The notes: generated from the letters alone by a model not told the origin. DNA of 64,000 nucleotides from Tissierellales bacterium (GCA_028280805.1 JANQLB010000084.1:177910-241909); one strand, 5' to 3'. Numbered from the stretch's first letter, positions 47,899 to 57,746 are shown. Numbers and translations: made by a program.

Positions 47899-48891
47899 AT
47901 GTCTATAGTTTTTTGGATAATTTTAATTATTGGTTGTGTTATAATATTAGGATGGATTGATTATAGGAATTTTATTAAAAATCGGAAAAAAGCATATGAA
48001 AAATTTCTTATTGCTGATACTCCCTATGGAAAGGTTGAATACTTAGATATGGGACCTAAAGATGGTCCGGTTATTCTTTTTGCAAATGGTGGAGGTTCAG
48101 GTATTGATGGTATGTTAGCTTTAGATTGGATAACACAGAAGGGTTATAGAATTATCTGTGTTAACCGTCCGGGATATTACAACTTACCTGTTGATGCAGT
48201 AGATTCTATTGAAGGGCATGCAAAGATTTATCATGAGGTTATTAAATATTTAGGTATCAGTGAAGTTAATGTATTCGGAATATCAATGGGAGGGCTGTCT
48301 TCCCTTTACTACGCTCAATTGTACCCTGCCAATGTCAAATCCATGGTATTATGGAGTGCTGTTACGGGAGAATATCATCCTAAGCAGGAAGCTTTGGATA
48401 CTCCATTAGGCAGACTAGTCTTGGGTGATAAGGGAAAAGATCTTATCTCGTGGATGCTGGTAAGATCAGCTCAGATTTTCCCAAAAACTACTGTTAGGAT
48501 CTTTCTGAAAGCAGAAGCAGATTTGAGCAAAAATGAAATTAAGCAACTTGCAGCTTCGATTGTTAAAGACAAAGATGAAATAGAGCGTTTGGTTAAATTT
48601 GTTAAATCTTTGACGCCAATGAGTCATATCTATGAAGGAATGATGGATGAATTAGAAAAATCTTCTTTACCTCGATCCTTTGATTGGAATAAAATTGATA
48701 TGCCTGTTTTAACAGTCTTCTCTACCATTGATAAGGATGTAAGCTATGATCATTTTGAAAGGCTCAAGAATAACCTTGTTAATGGAGAGTTCACGTTGCT
48801 TAAAGGCTGTGGACACTTTGTCTGGTGGGGTCCTGAAGGAAAAAAGGTTATAAGAGAGACAATGGAATTCTTAGATAAAATAAACAAATAA
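47899..48891 (+). CDS. Membrane-anchored alpha/beta hydrolase
   Basis: The ATG at 47899 is chosen, with TGGAGGTG eight bases upstream, giving 330 residues. Residues 1-20 are a membrane anchor (VFWIILIIGCVIILGW). The hydrolase fold has FANGGGSG as oxyanion region, nucleophile GISMGG (Ser), and a late His in GCGHFVWWG. Esterase or lactonase activity is possible. The TetR gene starts 21 bases after it, so the pair is likely one operon with self-control. Confidence 0.85.
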   Translation: MSIVFWIILIIGCVIILGWIDYRNFIKNRKKAYEKFLIADTPYGKVEYLDMGPKDGPVILFANGGGSGIDGMLALDWITQKGYRIICVNRPGYYNLPVDAVDSIEGHAKIYHEVIKYLGISEVNVFGISMGGLSSLYYAQLYPANVKSMVLWSAVTGEYHPKQEALDTPLGRLVLGDKGKDLISWMLVRSAQIFPKTTVRIFLKAEADLSKNEIKQLAASIVKDKDEIERLVKFVKSLTPMSHIYEGMMDELEKSSLPRSFDWNKIDMPVLTVFSTIDKDVSYDHFERLKNNLVNGEFTLLKGCGHFVWWGPEGKKVIRETMEFLDKINK

Positions 48892-48912
48892 AAAATATAG
48901 GGGTTGTTAGTA

Positions 48913-49518
48913 TTGCCTCAGGTAAAGAAAAAAGCCATATATAACAAAATACTTGAAGTAGCTCAAAGAGATATTGCTGTATTAGGTTACGATAAGGTTT
49001 CTATGAGAAAAATTGCTGCCAAATGCAATATATCTGTCAGCAATCTGTATAATTACTTCTCCAATAAAGAAGCCCTGTTAGATTCTCTGGTGGGAGAATT
49101 CTATTATCAAGTGCTGAATATTGAAAAAGCAGATATTTCAATGCCTTCATCATTTAACGTAATTGATTTTAATGAATATCTAATATCAATTACAAAACAG
49201 CTAATCGAGTTCATGAACAGCAATCAAGATATACTTCGGATACTGCTTTCAAAAGTAAAGGGAAGTAAATATGAAGATTTTAGGGATCGACTCATTGATA
49301 ATTACTGTTTATATGAACTTAAGTCGGTTTCTCAAATAACAGCAAAATATGAAATCACTTACCTGCCAAGTGAGACTTTAATTAAAAATTTGTACTATAT
49401 GTATGCCAATCTTTGTGAAACTTATTTACTTGAGAAGAAGGAGATAGAATGGATTCATGAAAAAATGGATGAACTGAATCGTTTTGTTATAGGTGGTCTT
49501 AGAGATTATATTAAATAA
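48913..49518 (+). CDS. TetR-family regulator
   Basis: The TTG at 48913 is chosen, nine bases after TAGGGG, giving MPQVKKKAIYNKILEVAQRD. 201 residues. The helix-turn-helix is SMRKIAAKCNISVSNLYNYFSNKEALL. The C-terminal ligand domain resembles the type with a TetR_C helix bundle. It probably regulates itself and the hydrolase upstream. Confidence 0.87.
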   Translation: MPQVKKKAIYNKILEVAQRDIAVLGYDKVSMRKIAAKCNISVSNLYNYFSNKEALLDSLVGEFYYQVLNIEKADISMPSSFNVIDFNEYLISITKQLIEFMNSNQDILRILLSKVKGSKYEDFRDRLIDNYCLYELKSVSQITAKYEITYLPSETLIKNLYYMYANLCETYLLEKKEIEWIHEKMDELNRFVIGGLRDYIK

Positions 49519-49536
49519 GCTAAAAAAGGAATAATA

Positions 49537-49610
49537 GGGTCAGGATTTAAAGATTTATTGTATCATAACTCACATTGATATTAAATCTTTTAAAGCCTGA
49601 CCCTTTCTTT
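49537..49610 (+). terminator. Terminator after the hydrolase-TetR pair
   Basis: GGGTCAGG (49537-49544) pairs with CCTGACCC (49596-49603), with a second inner stem TTTAAAGATTTA/TAAATCTTT, followed by TTTCTTTG. Confidence 0.8.
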
Positions 49611-50068
49611 GAAATACTGATATATTGAATAATATAAGATTAATGGATAGCTAAATACAAAGAAATGTAAACAATTTAATATGTGATAAGGGTGATGATA
49701 AGTTTTCTTAGGCATATTACAATATAAATAAAAGGTAATTGGGAAAAAATGTAGAATCCTATTATTAAATATATTTCATTGATTTGCTTTAAAGGAATTA
49801 CTTATAAACAAATTGATATAATTTTGATAGTTACAAGTTTATCAAATGTTTAAGGCAAAAAGACATGAGTGCTTGTAAAACCCTAGAAGAAAGGCTGGTG
49901 ATAGAGTGGATAAAAAGATAAACCAGTCAAGGGAGAAGGTATACAAATTATTAGTATAAAGGATTTTGTAATTGAAGTTCACGTATTGGTATAGTTCTTA
50001 AGGATATGGATGATATTTATTGAACAAAAAAAGATTAGCTAAGCTAAAGATGTTAAGGAGGCATAGAT
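49611..50068 (+). other. Gene-free stretch
   Basis: About 450 bases without a credible gene or RNA. Short open pieces around 49860-50040 have stops in all frames and no recognisable motifs. It ends with AAGGAGG (50055-50061) for the next gene. Confidence 0.5.
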
Positions 50069-51019
50069 GTGATTACAGTAGAGGAGCTTGTAAAGAGTAA
50101 TATAGATCCTATACCTAAATATCTCTTAATGCGAGATGTATTAAAGCTGAAAAAAGACAGCATAGAAATGATAAATACTAAGAAAGAGGTCTTACAAACT
50201 AAATGGGTTAATGATATCGTAAGCCTTCAATGGGAGGATGGCTCATGGGGACAATTCCATAGTATGAGTCAGTTTTCTAAGTCAGTAATAACGACAGAGC
50301 AGGCTATACGCAGACTGCTTATATTAGGCTTGGATAAGGATGACCAACCCATTCAAAAAGCTTTTAATTATATGGAGAAATATCTTCTTAGAGAATTGGA
50401 TTTAAGGGATTATAAAGAAAAAAAGCATGACTGGGATTTGCTAACAAGATTATTTGTAGCTACATGGATGTTAATTATTAATCCATCAAGTCATTTAGCA
50501 GCAAAAATAGCTAAGGATTGGGCAGAAATTATAACCTATGCCTTTTCAAAGGATACATATAACCATGAATATTATAAGGAAGCATACTATGAGATTCATA
50601 AGTCTCCTAAAAATAAATATATGTGGAGATTTAAAAATTTTTATGTAGTAGCTCTCCTTCCCGGATACTTATCTAATAACATAGAATCTAAGTTTCTGGA
50701 TTATATAATAAATTCAGAACAAGGAATATATTATATTTATGATAAATGTCTCAACGTCTTGCCACATAAATTCTCATCAAAGGAAGGCAGTAGATATATA
50801 AATGCATATGAAATTCTAAGTCGTTATTCTTTAGCCAGAAGCAAAAGCCAGCATTTTATTGGCTGGATAAATGAAAACAAATGTGAAGATGGATTTTGGG
50901 ATATGGAAAAGTTAGTTAAGGATAAGATGCATTTTCCATTATCGAACTCATGGAGAAGGGTTATCAACAGAAGGATTGACTGTACTGTTAGAATACTAGC
51001 TTTGTTGTCAAAGTTGTAA
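50069..51019 (+). CDS. Prenyltransferase/squalene-cyclase-like toroid protein
   Basis: 316 residues, GTG eight bases after AAGGAGG. It has QW-type repeats, LQWEDGSWGQF (about 54-64) and CEDGFWDM (about 273-280), typical of alpha/alpha-toroid proteins related to terpene cyclases and prenyltransferases. No DxDD or DCTAE catalytic motif is seen. There is no signal peptide or membrane anchor. It is likely a binding or regulatory protein of this fold. Its setting, alone between a gene-free stretch and a DinB-like remnant, gives no partner. Confidence 0.65.
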   Translation: MITVEELVKSNIDPIPKYLLMRDVLKLKKDSIEMINTKKEVLQTKWVNDIVSLQWEDGSWGQFHSMSQFSKSVITTEQAIRRLLILGLDKDDQPIQKAFNYMEKYLLRELDLRDYKEKKHDWDLLTRLFVATWMLIINPSSHLAAKIAKDWAEIITYAFSKDTYNHEYYKEAYYEIHKSPKNKYMWRFKNFYVVALLPGYLSNNIESKFLDYIINSEQGIYYIYDKCLNVLPHKFSSKEGSRYINAYEILSRYSLARSKSQHFIGWINENKCEDGFWDMEKLVKDKMHFPLSNSWRRVINRRIDCTVRILALLSKL

Positions 51020-51053
51020 AACAAGCATTTAAACAAATATTAGGGGAATTTAA

Positions 51054-51188
51054 ATGGAATGTTCGAGAGCAACATGGAACGAGAATCAAAAAAAGCTTAG
51101 GGAATTGTTTAAAAAGTAATCAACTTTCAACAGTGCTATTAGTCTGTTCTTAGACCAGCATGCTACAACTAAGTCTGAATTCATGTAA
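51054..51188 (+). pseudogene. Remnant of a DinB-like small protein
   Basis: MECSRATWNENQKKLRELFKK, stop at 51117, then in frame STFNSAISLFLDQHATTKSE and a stop at 51186. This resembles the N-terminal end of DinB-like proteins, where the second part reads about IELFLEQHAMVHSSE. The remaining three quarters are missing. GGGGAA lies upstream. Confidence 0.4.
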
Positions 51189-51225
51189 ACTATTTTTATA
51201 GTTGAGTTCAGGCTTATTATTTTGA
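51171..51225 (+). terminator. Hairpin terminator before pcrA
   Basis: AAGTCTGAATTCA (51171-51183) pairs with TTGAGTTCAGGCTT (51202-51215), with G-T pairs, then a T-rich tail. The rest of 51226-51423 is the AT-rich pcrA leader. Confidence 0.6.
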
Positions 51226-51423
51226 CTTTTTTGTAATGCTAAATGACTAAATCTGAAAAATATATAATATTAACTATTATATATTTGGTTACACTCAATA
51301 TAGATACTTTTTGTTTTTTAACGAAAATTTGTTCGGTTTTTCATAAAAATCTATTGGGTTTTAACTTAAGGTATTATATAATTAAGAATGTAAAAGCTTT
51401 ACACAAGAGAGGAGTTAGGATAG

Positions 51424-53646
51424 ATGAATTACTTAGAAAGTCTTAATGATAAGCAAAAAGAAGCCGTTATTACCACCGAAGGACCTTTGCTTGTACTAGC
51501 TGGTGCAGGGAGTGGGAAAACAAGGGTACTAACACATAGAATTGCATATCTTATTGAAGAAAATGGTGTTCTGCCTCATAGTATATTGGCAATTACATTT
51601 ACAAATAAAGCTGCGAAAGAAATGAAGCAAAGAATAGATGCTTTAATTGTTAAAAGAGTTGAGAGTATGTGGGTAGGAACTTTTCACTCCATGTGTGTAA
51701 GATTTCTTAGAAGAGATATTGAAAAGCTTGGATATAGCAGCAGTTTCGTTATATTTGACACCATAGATCAAAAGACTTTGATTAAAGATTGTATAAAAGA
51801 GATGGATTTAAATGAGAAGCTATATGACCCAAACTCTATGCTATATTTTATAAGCAGTCAGAAGGATAAGCTGATTAAACCTGATACATATATAAATGAA
51901 AATTACAGTGATTTTAGAGAAAGGCAAAAAGGTGAACTGTATGCTCTTTATCAGAACAAGCTTAAGCAAAACAATGCACTTGATTTTGATGATTTAATAA
52001 ATAAAACCGTAGAGATTTTTCAAAACTATCCATTAGTTCTAAAGTATTATCAAAATAAATTCCAATACATACTTGTAGATGAGTATCAGGATACCAATAG
52101 AGCTCAGTACGAGCTAGTTAGACTTCTTTCTCGAAAACACATGAATATCTGTGTGGTGGGCGATTCTGATCAATCCATCTATGGATGGCGCGGGGCAGAT
52201 ATAAGAAATATTTTAGACTTTGAAAACGATTATCCACAATCTAAAACCATTAAGCTTGAACAAAATTATCGTTCAACTAAGAATATATTAGATGCAGCAA
52301 ATGAAGTTATAAGTAATAATAATGACAGAAAAGAAAAAAATCTTTGGACAGATGAAGGTGAAGGTAGTCTTATTACTCATTATCAGGCACAAAATGAGCA
52401 TGATGAGGCAGATTATATTGTTAGTAAAATTAAAGAAAAGCATGAAAATAGTAATCAGAGCTACAATGATTTTACTGTACTCTATAGAACTAATGCACAG
52501 TCACGTGTATTTGAGGAAGCATTATTAAGGTCTAATATACCATATAAAATAGTTGGAGGATTAAAGTTCTATGATAGAAGGGAAGTAAAAGATGTCATAG
52601 CTTATTTACGACTTATCCAAAATCCTCTGGACAACATAAGCCTAAAAAGAATTATAAACGTTCCAAAGAGAGGTATCGGTAAAACGACATTACAAAAGCT
52701 TGAAAACTATAGTCTGGAAAAAGGCGAGAGCATCTTTAGTATCATATTAGATATTCAAGAAATGCCCGGCTTATCCAATAGTGCTATGTCTAAGGTAAAA
52801 GGTTTTGGAGATATGATGTGTAAATTTTTAGCAATGAAGGAGATACTAGGAGTTAAAGAATTGATTGAAAATATAATAGACTCTACAGGATATGTATCAG
52901 CTTTAGAGCAGGAAGATACTATAGAATCCAGAACGAGAGCTGAAAATATAAAAGAATTTATTTCTGTAGCAATAGACTTTGAAAAAAATGAGGAGCAGAA
53001 TGGAACGCTAGAGGAATTTTTAGCAAATATATCATTATTATCTGATATAGACAAGACTAATGAAGGGGTTTACGACTCTATTACTTTAATGACTCTGCAT
53101 AGTGCTAAGGGTCTGGAGTTTCCTGTAGTATTTATATGTGGTATGGAAGAAGGACTATTTCCTTCATCAAGATCATTTACCAGTGAAAGTGAGCTTGAAG
53201 AAGAAAGAAGGCTATCTTATGTTGGAATAACAAGAGCTAAACAGAATTTATTCTTAACTCATGCTTCCATAAGAACTCTATATGGAAATACAAGGTACAA
53301 TATGGTATCTAGATTTATTAAAGAGATTCCAGAGGAACTAATAGAAGTAGAAGAAAAGGAAAATAGCTTTAGCGTATCAAAGGGCAGTCATAATATTAAT
53401 AATGATAAGAATTCTATAATGGAGCAGAAAAAGTATTTCTCAGGATATATTGAACAGAAGCCTAAATCAAATTTAGAAAATAGTACTTGTGTGAAGTCCG
53501 GTATGAAGGTTATGCATAAGACATGGGGAGAAGGCACTATAGTTCAAGTAAAGGGAGAAGGAGACAGTACAGAAATTACTGTTGTTTTTGATAAGCAGGG
53601 TCTAAAGAAGTTAATGCTTGCCTTTGCTCCTATAGAGATACTATAA
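51424..53646 (+). CDS. pcrA: ATP-dependent DNA helicase PcrA (UvrD/Rep family)
   Basis: 740 residues, ATG with GAGAGGAG upstream. Superfamily 1 motifs in order: GAGSGKT (27-33), ITFTNKAAKEM, VDEYQDTN (motif II), GDSDQSIYGWRGA, QNYRS (IV), TLHSAKGLEFPVVF and VGITRAK. The C-terminal end has the Tudor-like RNA polymerase binding segment (VMHKTWGEGTIVQVKGEG). A 3'-5' helicase for repair, replication and plasmid unwinding. It is 12 bases from ligA, a widely conserved operon. Confidence 0.98.
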   Translation: MNYLESLNDKQKEAVITTEGPLLVLAGAGSGKTRVLTHRIAYLIEENGVLPHSILAITFTNKAAKEMKQRIDALIVKRVESMWVGTFHSMCVRFLRRDIEKLGYSSSFVIFDTIDQKTLIKDCIKEMDLNEKLYDPNSMLYFISSQKDKLIKPDTYINENYSDFRERQKGELYALYQNKLKQNNALDFDDLINKTVEIFQNYPLVLKYYQNKFQYILVDEYQDTNRAQYELVRLLSRKHMNICVVGDSDQSIYGWRGADIRNILDFENDYPQSKTIKLEQNYRSTKNILDAANEVISNNNDRKEKNLWTDEGEGSLITHYQAQNEHDEADYIVSKIKEKHENSNQSYNDFTVLYRTNAQSRVFEEALLRSNIPYKIVGGLKFYDRREVKDVIAYLRLIQNPLDNISLKRIINVPKRGIGKTTLQKLENYSLEKGESIFSIILDIQEMPGLSNSAMSKVKGFGDMMCKFLAMKEILGVKELIENIIDSTGYVSALEQEDTIESRTRAENIKEFISVAIDFEKNEEQNGTLEEFLANISLLSDIDKTNEGVYDSITLMTLHSAKGLEFPVVFICGMEEGLFPSSRSFTSESELEEERRLSYVGITRAKQNLFLTHASIRTLYGNTRYNMVSRFIKEIPEELIEVEEKENSFSVSKGSHNINNDKNSIMEQKKYFSGYIEQKPKSNLENSTCVKSGMKVMHKTWGEGTIVQVKGEGDSTEITVVFDKQGLKKLMLAFAPIEIL

Positions 53647-53658
53647 AGAGGTGATAAA

Positions 53659-55665
53659 ATGGATAAAAGCTTACGGATGAAAGAGCTTATTAAACAGATA
53701 AATGAACTTAATTACTATTATTATACACTAGACCAGCCAAAGGTCAGTGATAAGGAATATGATGAGATTTATGATGAGCTGTTAAGACTTGAAAGAGAAA
53801 CAGAAACGACATTGCCGGATTCTCCTTCTCAAAGAGTAGGAGGAGAAGTTCTGAATAAATTTGAAAAACATATACACCTTGGCAAGCTATGGAGTCTTGA
53901 TAAAGGTCAAACCTATAAACAGCTAAGAGATTGGAACGAGAGAGTAAATAAGCTCATACAGCAATATAATATTAATAACACTAATAAGCTTCCTAAACCT
54001 CAATATGTCATGGAATTTAAGTTTGATGGATTAACATTAAACCTTACTTATAATAATGGAGTACTGATTCAAGGAGCTACTAGAGGCAACGGTATTGTGG
54101 GTGAAGCTATTCTTCCTCAAATAAAGACAATAAAATCTGTTCCTTTAACTATTGATTTTGATGGAGTTGTTGAAATACAGGGAGAAGGTTTGATGCCTTT
54201 GTCGTCTTTAAAAAAGTATAACGAAACAGCAAGCGAGCCGCTTAAAAATGCACGTAATGGAGCAGCCGGAGCATTACGGAACCTAGACCCTAAAGTAACA
54301 GCTAAGAGAAATCTAATTGGATATTTTTATAATATAACCTACATTGAAGGAAAAAGCTTTGATACTCATTTAGAAATGATTAAATTTCTAAGAGATAATA
54401 GACTTCCTGTTAGTGAATACGTTAGAGTTTTTGAAGGCATAGAAGCTGTTATTGAAGAGATTGAAAATATAAAAGACTTAAGAAATGATTTAGATGTATT
54501 AACTGACGGGCTAGTTATAAAGATAAATGATATGAAGACTAGAGAAGCCCTAGGATACACGCAGAAATTTCCAAGATGGGCTATAGCATACAAATTTAAA
54601 GCTCAGGAGGCAACAACACAGCTAATTGACGTTCAGTGGAATGTCGGGCGTACAGGAAAGGTAACTCCTTTAGCTCATTTAGATCCTGTGGATATTGGAG
54701 GTGTAACTGTAAAAAAAGCTACTCTTAATAATTGGGATGATATTCAAAGGAAAGATGCAGCCTTAGGATGTAGAGTATGGATAAGAAGATCAAACGATGT
54801 AATTCCTGAGATAATGGGAATTGTAAAAGACAGTTGCAAGTCATCTAAAGAAATTGAAAAACCTGAACACTGTCCTGCGTGCGGTAGCGAGCTAGTTCAG
54901 AGTGGAGTACACATATTCTGTAACAATTCATTGTCATGTAAGCCGCAGCTGGTATCAAGATTAGTACATTTTGCGAGCAGAGATGCTATGAATATCGAAG
55001 GATTTAGTGAAAAAACTGCCGAACAGCTATATGAGGAGATGAATCTCACTGATATCCCCAAGCTTTATGAGTTACAGTTTGAAGACTTAATAAAACTTGA
55101 TAGATTTGCAGAAAAAAAGGCACAAAACCTCTTAGACGCTATTGAGAGAAGTAAAGACTGTACTCTGGATGCCTTTATTTTTGCACTGGGAATACCCAAT
55201 GTCGGAATAAAAACAGCTAAGGATTTAGCTGAACATTATAAATCATTATATTCTTTAAGAAGGGCTACAAAGGAAGAACTTATAAACATACACGATATTG
55301 GAGAGATTGTAGCAGAAAGTATAATTGAATTTTTCACTGACCCAAGGATCATTAAAAGTATTGAAAAACTATTATCTCACGGAGTAAAACCAAAATATGA
55401 AGATGAACAAATAGTAGAGGATACGATATTTACAGATAAAAAGGTTGTAATAACAGGAACTCTACAGGATATAAGCAGAAATGAAGCAAAAGAAATAGTT
55501 GAGAAATTAGGAGGAGTTATATCAGGAAGTGTAAGTAAAAAAACTGATTTTGTTATAGTTGGAGATTCACCGGGGTCTAAGGCAGACAAGGCTAAAGAAT
55601 TGGGAGTTAGAATTATTGATAATGATGAATTCTATAAGATATTAATAGATAATAATTTAGCATGA
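53659..55665 (+). CDS. ligA: NAD-dependent DNA ligase
   Basis: 668 residues, normal length, with AGAGGTGA before the ATG. In order: Ia domain (YYYTLDQPKVSDKEYD), adenylation domain with Lys121 in KFDG, OB fold, the four-Cys zinc finger (CPACGSELV and CNNSLSCKP), helix-hairpin-helix repeats, and a C-terminal BRCT (TGTLQDISRNEAKEIVEKLG). It seals nicks in replication and repair using NAD. Variation: the adenylation motif reads EFKFDG rather than the frequent EPKIDG. Confidence 0.97.
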   Translation: MDKSLRMKELIKQINELNYYYYTLDQPKVSDKEYDEIYDELLRLERETETTLPDSPSQRVGGEVLNKFEKHIHLGKLWSLDKGQTYKQLRDWNERVNKLIQQYNINNTNKLPKPQYVMEFKFDGLTLNLTYNNGVLIQGATRGNGIVGEAILPQIKTIKSVPLTIDFDGVVEIQGEGLMPLSSLKKYNETASEPLKNARNGAAGALRNLDPKVTAKRNLIGYFYNITYIEGKSFDTHLEMIKFLRDNRLPVSEYVRVFEGIEAVIEEIENIKDLRNDLDVLTDGLVIKINDMKTREALGYTQKFPRWAIAYKFKAQEATTQLIDVQWNVGRTGKVTPLAHLDPVDIGGVTVKKATLNNWDDIQRKDAALGCRVWIRRSNDVIPEIMGIVKDSCKSSKEIEKPEHCPACGSELVQSGVHIFCNNSLSCKPQLVSRLVHFASRDAMNIEGFSEKTAEQLYEEMNLTDIPKLYELQFEDLIKLDRFAEKKAQNLLDAIERSKDCTLDAFIFALGIPNVGIKTAKDLAEHYKSLYSLRRATKEELINIHDIGEIVAESIIEFFTDPRIIKSIEKLLSHGVKPKYEDEQIVEDTIFTDKKVVITGTLQDISRNEAKEIVEKLGGVISGSVSKKTDFVIVGDSPGSKADKAKELGVRIIDNDEFYKILIDNNLA

Positions 55666-55695
55666 TTCAAGTTATATTAAAATAAAAATAAAACG

Positions 55696-55741
55696 TACCC
55701 TATATAGCAGATAATATGGAAATGTGCTTATAGGGTATTTT
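55696..55741 (+). terminator. Terminator after pcrA-ligA
   Basis: TACCCTATA (55696-55704) pairs with TATAGGGTA (55729-55737), followed by TTTTA. Confidence 0.75.
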
Positions 55742-55802
55742 AGTTTTACTTAAATAAGTTTAAATAAATACAAGTCCTTTTTGTATGCAATTATTTGTGT
55801 TT

Positions 55803-55937
55803 TTACCGCTGTTTGTTTTTAAAGTACGGGCATTTACTTTCCTTAGAGCCGGAAGAGTTAATAACATGATTTAGTGTGCATATACCTTCGTTTTCATAAA
55901 TACATTTTTCAGAACAATTAATTGCTATGTTTATCAC
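55803..55937 (-). CDS. Tiny Cys-rich protein of the clostridial C-x3-C type
   Basis: 44 residues from a GTG (55937-55935) with AAAGGT just before it. The reading INCSEKCIYENEGICTLNHV and later KCPYF has four cysteines (8, 12, 20, 36) spaced C-x3-C-x7-C-x15-C. This is a small protein type common in Clostridia, often misannotated as a dehydratase. A zinc-knuckle fold is likely. Function unknown. The start is not fixed with certainty because the ribosome site and the GTG almost touch. Confidence 0.6.
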   Translation of the reverse strand: MINIAINCSEKCIYENEGICTLNHVINSSGSKESKCPYFKNKQR

Positions 55938-56123
55938 ACCTTTATTATTTTAATATTAATTTAACCATTAAAATATGATATTATTAATATGCTTGTACTT
56001 ATTTTAAAATGGTTTTATTATAAAACATAACATTAGTTTGGTTTTTATTAGTTTTGGTATTTTATATTTATTTAGAAATAATAAATATTATATAAAATAT
56101 TAAACAATGAAGGAGAATTAAGC

Positions 56124-56714
56124 ATGATGTTTGCTGACTATAATCAAACTAAAGTTGTATATCATGTAGCACCTATTACGGATTTAAAAAAAATAATTAA
56201 TAAAGGTATACAATATGACGATAAAAAGACTTATAGATCAAAGTATTTAAGCTTTCATAAGTATATAGATTCATTTAAAAATGACAGAATACCACAGTGG
56301 GTTGTGAGAGAAAGGGCTGTTTTTGCTAGTATGAATTTTTCTAAAGAACATTGCTGGCATTCTCATAGTGTGTTACTAGCTTTAAATATAAACCCCAATA
56401 AATGTTGGATAGCCAATGAGAATTTAGCCAATAAAACATACGAGCCTTTCATTCTTAAAGATATTGAAGGTTTTGAAGAAGCAGGAGACTACTTAAAAAA
56501 TCAAGGTTGTAAATCAATAAAGAAATATTGGGATACATCATTAAGTTTTTTAGACAATCTTAAAATAAGAAAAGATATTACCAAAGGATATGATGCAGAG
56601 GTTTTGATATTTCATAGTATAGAATCTAAGGATATTATGCCTATAGCCATTGTCTCAGATCATGTAATAACGTCTGTGAAAAGGTGGAAAGAATTCTTTA
56701 GAGGAGGAAAATAA
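56124..56714 (+). CDS. Putative ADP-ribosyltransferase-fold protein
   Basis: 196 residues, ATG with GAAGGAGAA upstream. VYHVAPITDLKKIINKGI near the start and YDAEVLIFHSIESKDI near the end resemble the H and E elements of DarT/ART-type proteins (His14 and Glu159), with FASMNF between as a possible aromatic position. The family name is not certain. It is one base from the AIR-synthase-like gene downstream, so the two are an operon. That partner is not a known antitoxin type, so a toxin-antitoxin reading is speculative. Confidence 0.4.
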   Translation: MMFADYNQTKVVYHVAPITDLKKIINKGIQYDDKKTYRSKYLSFHKYIDSFKNDRIPQWVVRERAVFASMNFSKEHCWHSHSVLLALNINPNKCWIANENLANKTYEPFILKDIEGFEEAGDYLKNQGCKSIKKYWDTSLSFLDNLKIRKDITKGYDAEVLIFHSIESKDIMPIAIVSDHVITSVKRWKEFFRGGK

Positions 56715-56715
56715 A

Positions 56716-57699
56716 ATGAAAATTGGAAAAGTATCAAATGAGATATTACAAGAGTTGGTGTTTAAAAATATTAAGAATAGAAGAAATGAGGTTTTAACAA
56801 GACCAGCGATTGGTGAAGACTGTGGTGTTATTGATTTTGGAGAATTAGCTTGTGTAGTCTCTACAGACCCAATTACTGGCGCTAGTCAAAATATAGGAAA
56901 ATTATCTGTGCATATATCATGTAATGATGTTGCATCAAATGGTGCCGACCCTGTAGGAATTCTTATGACTATTTTAGCTCCTGAGACAACTACAACAAAA
57001 GAATTAGACAAAATCATGAAAGAAGCGGCAGATACTGCTTGTGAGCTGGATGTAGAAATAATAGGAGGACATACTGAAATAACCAATGCAGTAAATAAAA
57101 TAGTAATCTCTACTACAGTTATAGGCATACAGCCTAAAAATAAAGTTCCAAATTCAAAAAATGTTAAGGTAGGAGATAAAGTTATAATAACTAAATCGGT
57201 AGGTATTGAAGGGATTTCAATAATTGCTTCAGAGCTTGAATCAAAGCTTAAAGATAAACTGTCAGCTAATGAGCTTGAAAAAGCAAAAGCCTTTATAAAC
57301 AGTGTTAGTGTTGTAAAGGAAGGTAAAATATGTGGAGAAATTGGAGTTCCATATATGCATGACATTACAGAAGGAGGGCTTTTGGGAGGTGTTTGGGAGG
57401 CCTCAAGATGTATAGATAAAGGGATTTATATTGAAAAAGATGCTATACCTGTTGATAATATTACTATGAAAATTTGTAATATACTAAATATAAACCCATT
57501 GAGATTAATATCCAGCGGTAGTATGTTAATCATATCTCCGGTAGATAAAGTAGAAGACATACTACAAAAACTTGACCAAAATAATATACAAGCTTCATTA
57601 ATAGGACACGTAACAGAAGAAGGTATTAAAATTATGGAAAATAAAGAGATAAAGGATATAGATTTTTTAGAAAGTGATGAACTTTATAAGGTAATATGA
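56716..57699 (+). CDS. AIR-synthase-like (HypE/PurM/ThiL fold) protein
   Basis: 327 residues. The N-terminal half has RPAIGEDCGVIDFG, VVSTDPITG and NDVASNGADPVGIL, the ATP-binding elements of the AIRS superfamily (HypE, SelD, ThiL). The C-terminal half reads HDITEGGLLGGVWE with ISSGSMLIISP, the typical second domain. No C-terminal HypE cysteine tail (PxxC) is present. It is likely an ATP-using enzyme with an unidentified small substrate. It follows the ART-like gene by one base. Confidence 0.75.
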   Translation: MKIGKVSNEILQELVFKNIKNRRNEVLTRPAIGEDCGVIDFGELACVVSTDPITGASQNIGKLSVHISCNDVASNGADPVGILMTILAPETTTTKELDKIMKEAADTACELDVEIIGGHTEITNAVNKIVISTTVIGIQPKNKVPNSKNVKVGDKVIITKSVGIEGISIIASELESKLKDKLSANELEKAKAFINSVSVVKEGKICGEIGVPYMHDITEGGLLGGVWEASRCIDKGIYIEKDAIPVDNITMKICNILNINPLRLISSGSMLIISPVDKVEDILQKLDQNNIQASLIGHVTEEGIKIMENKEIKDIDFLESDELYKVI

Positions 57700-57746
57700 C
57701 AACAAGATTAAGTATATTAAAAGATTATTACAAAACCCTGAATCGG

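Noticed and set aside
51243..51446. 67-codon frame before pcrA
   Set aside because: It runs into the pcrA start in another frame, has no ribosome binding site, and its composition is that of translated AT-rich leader.
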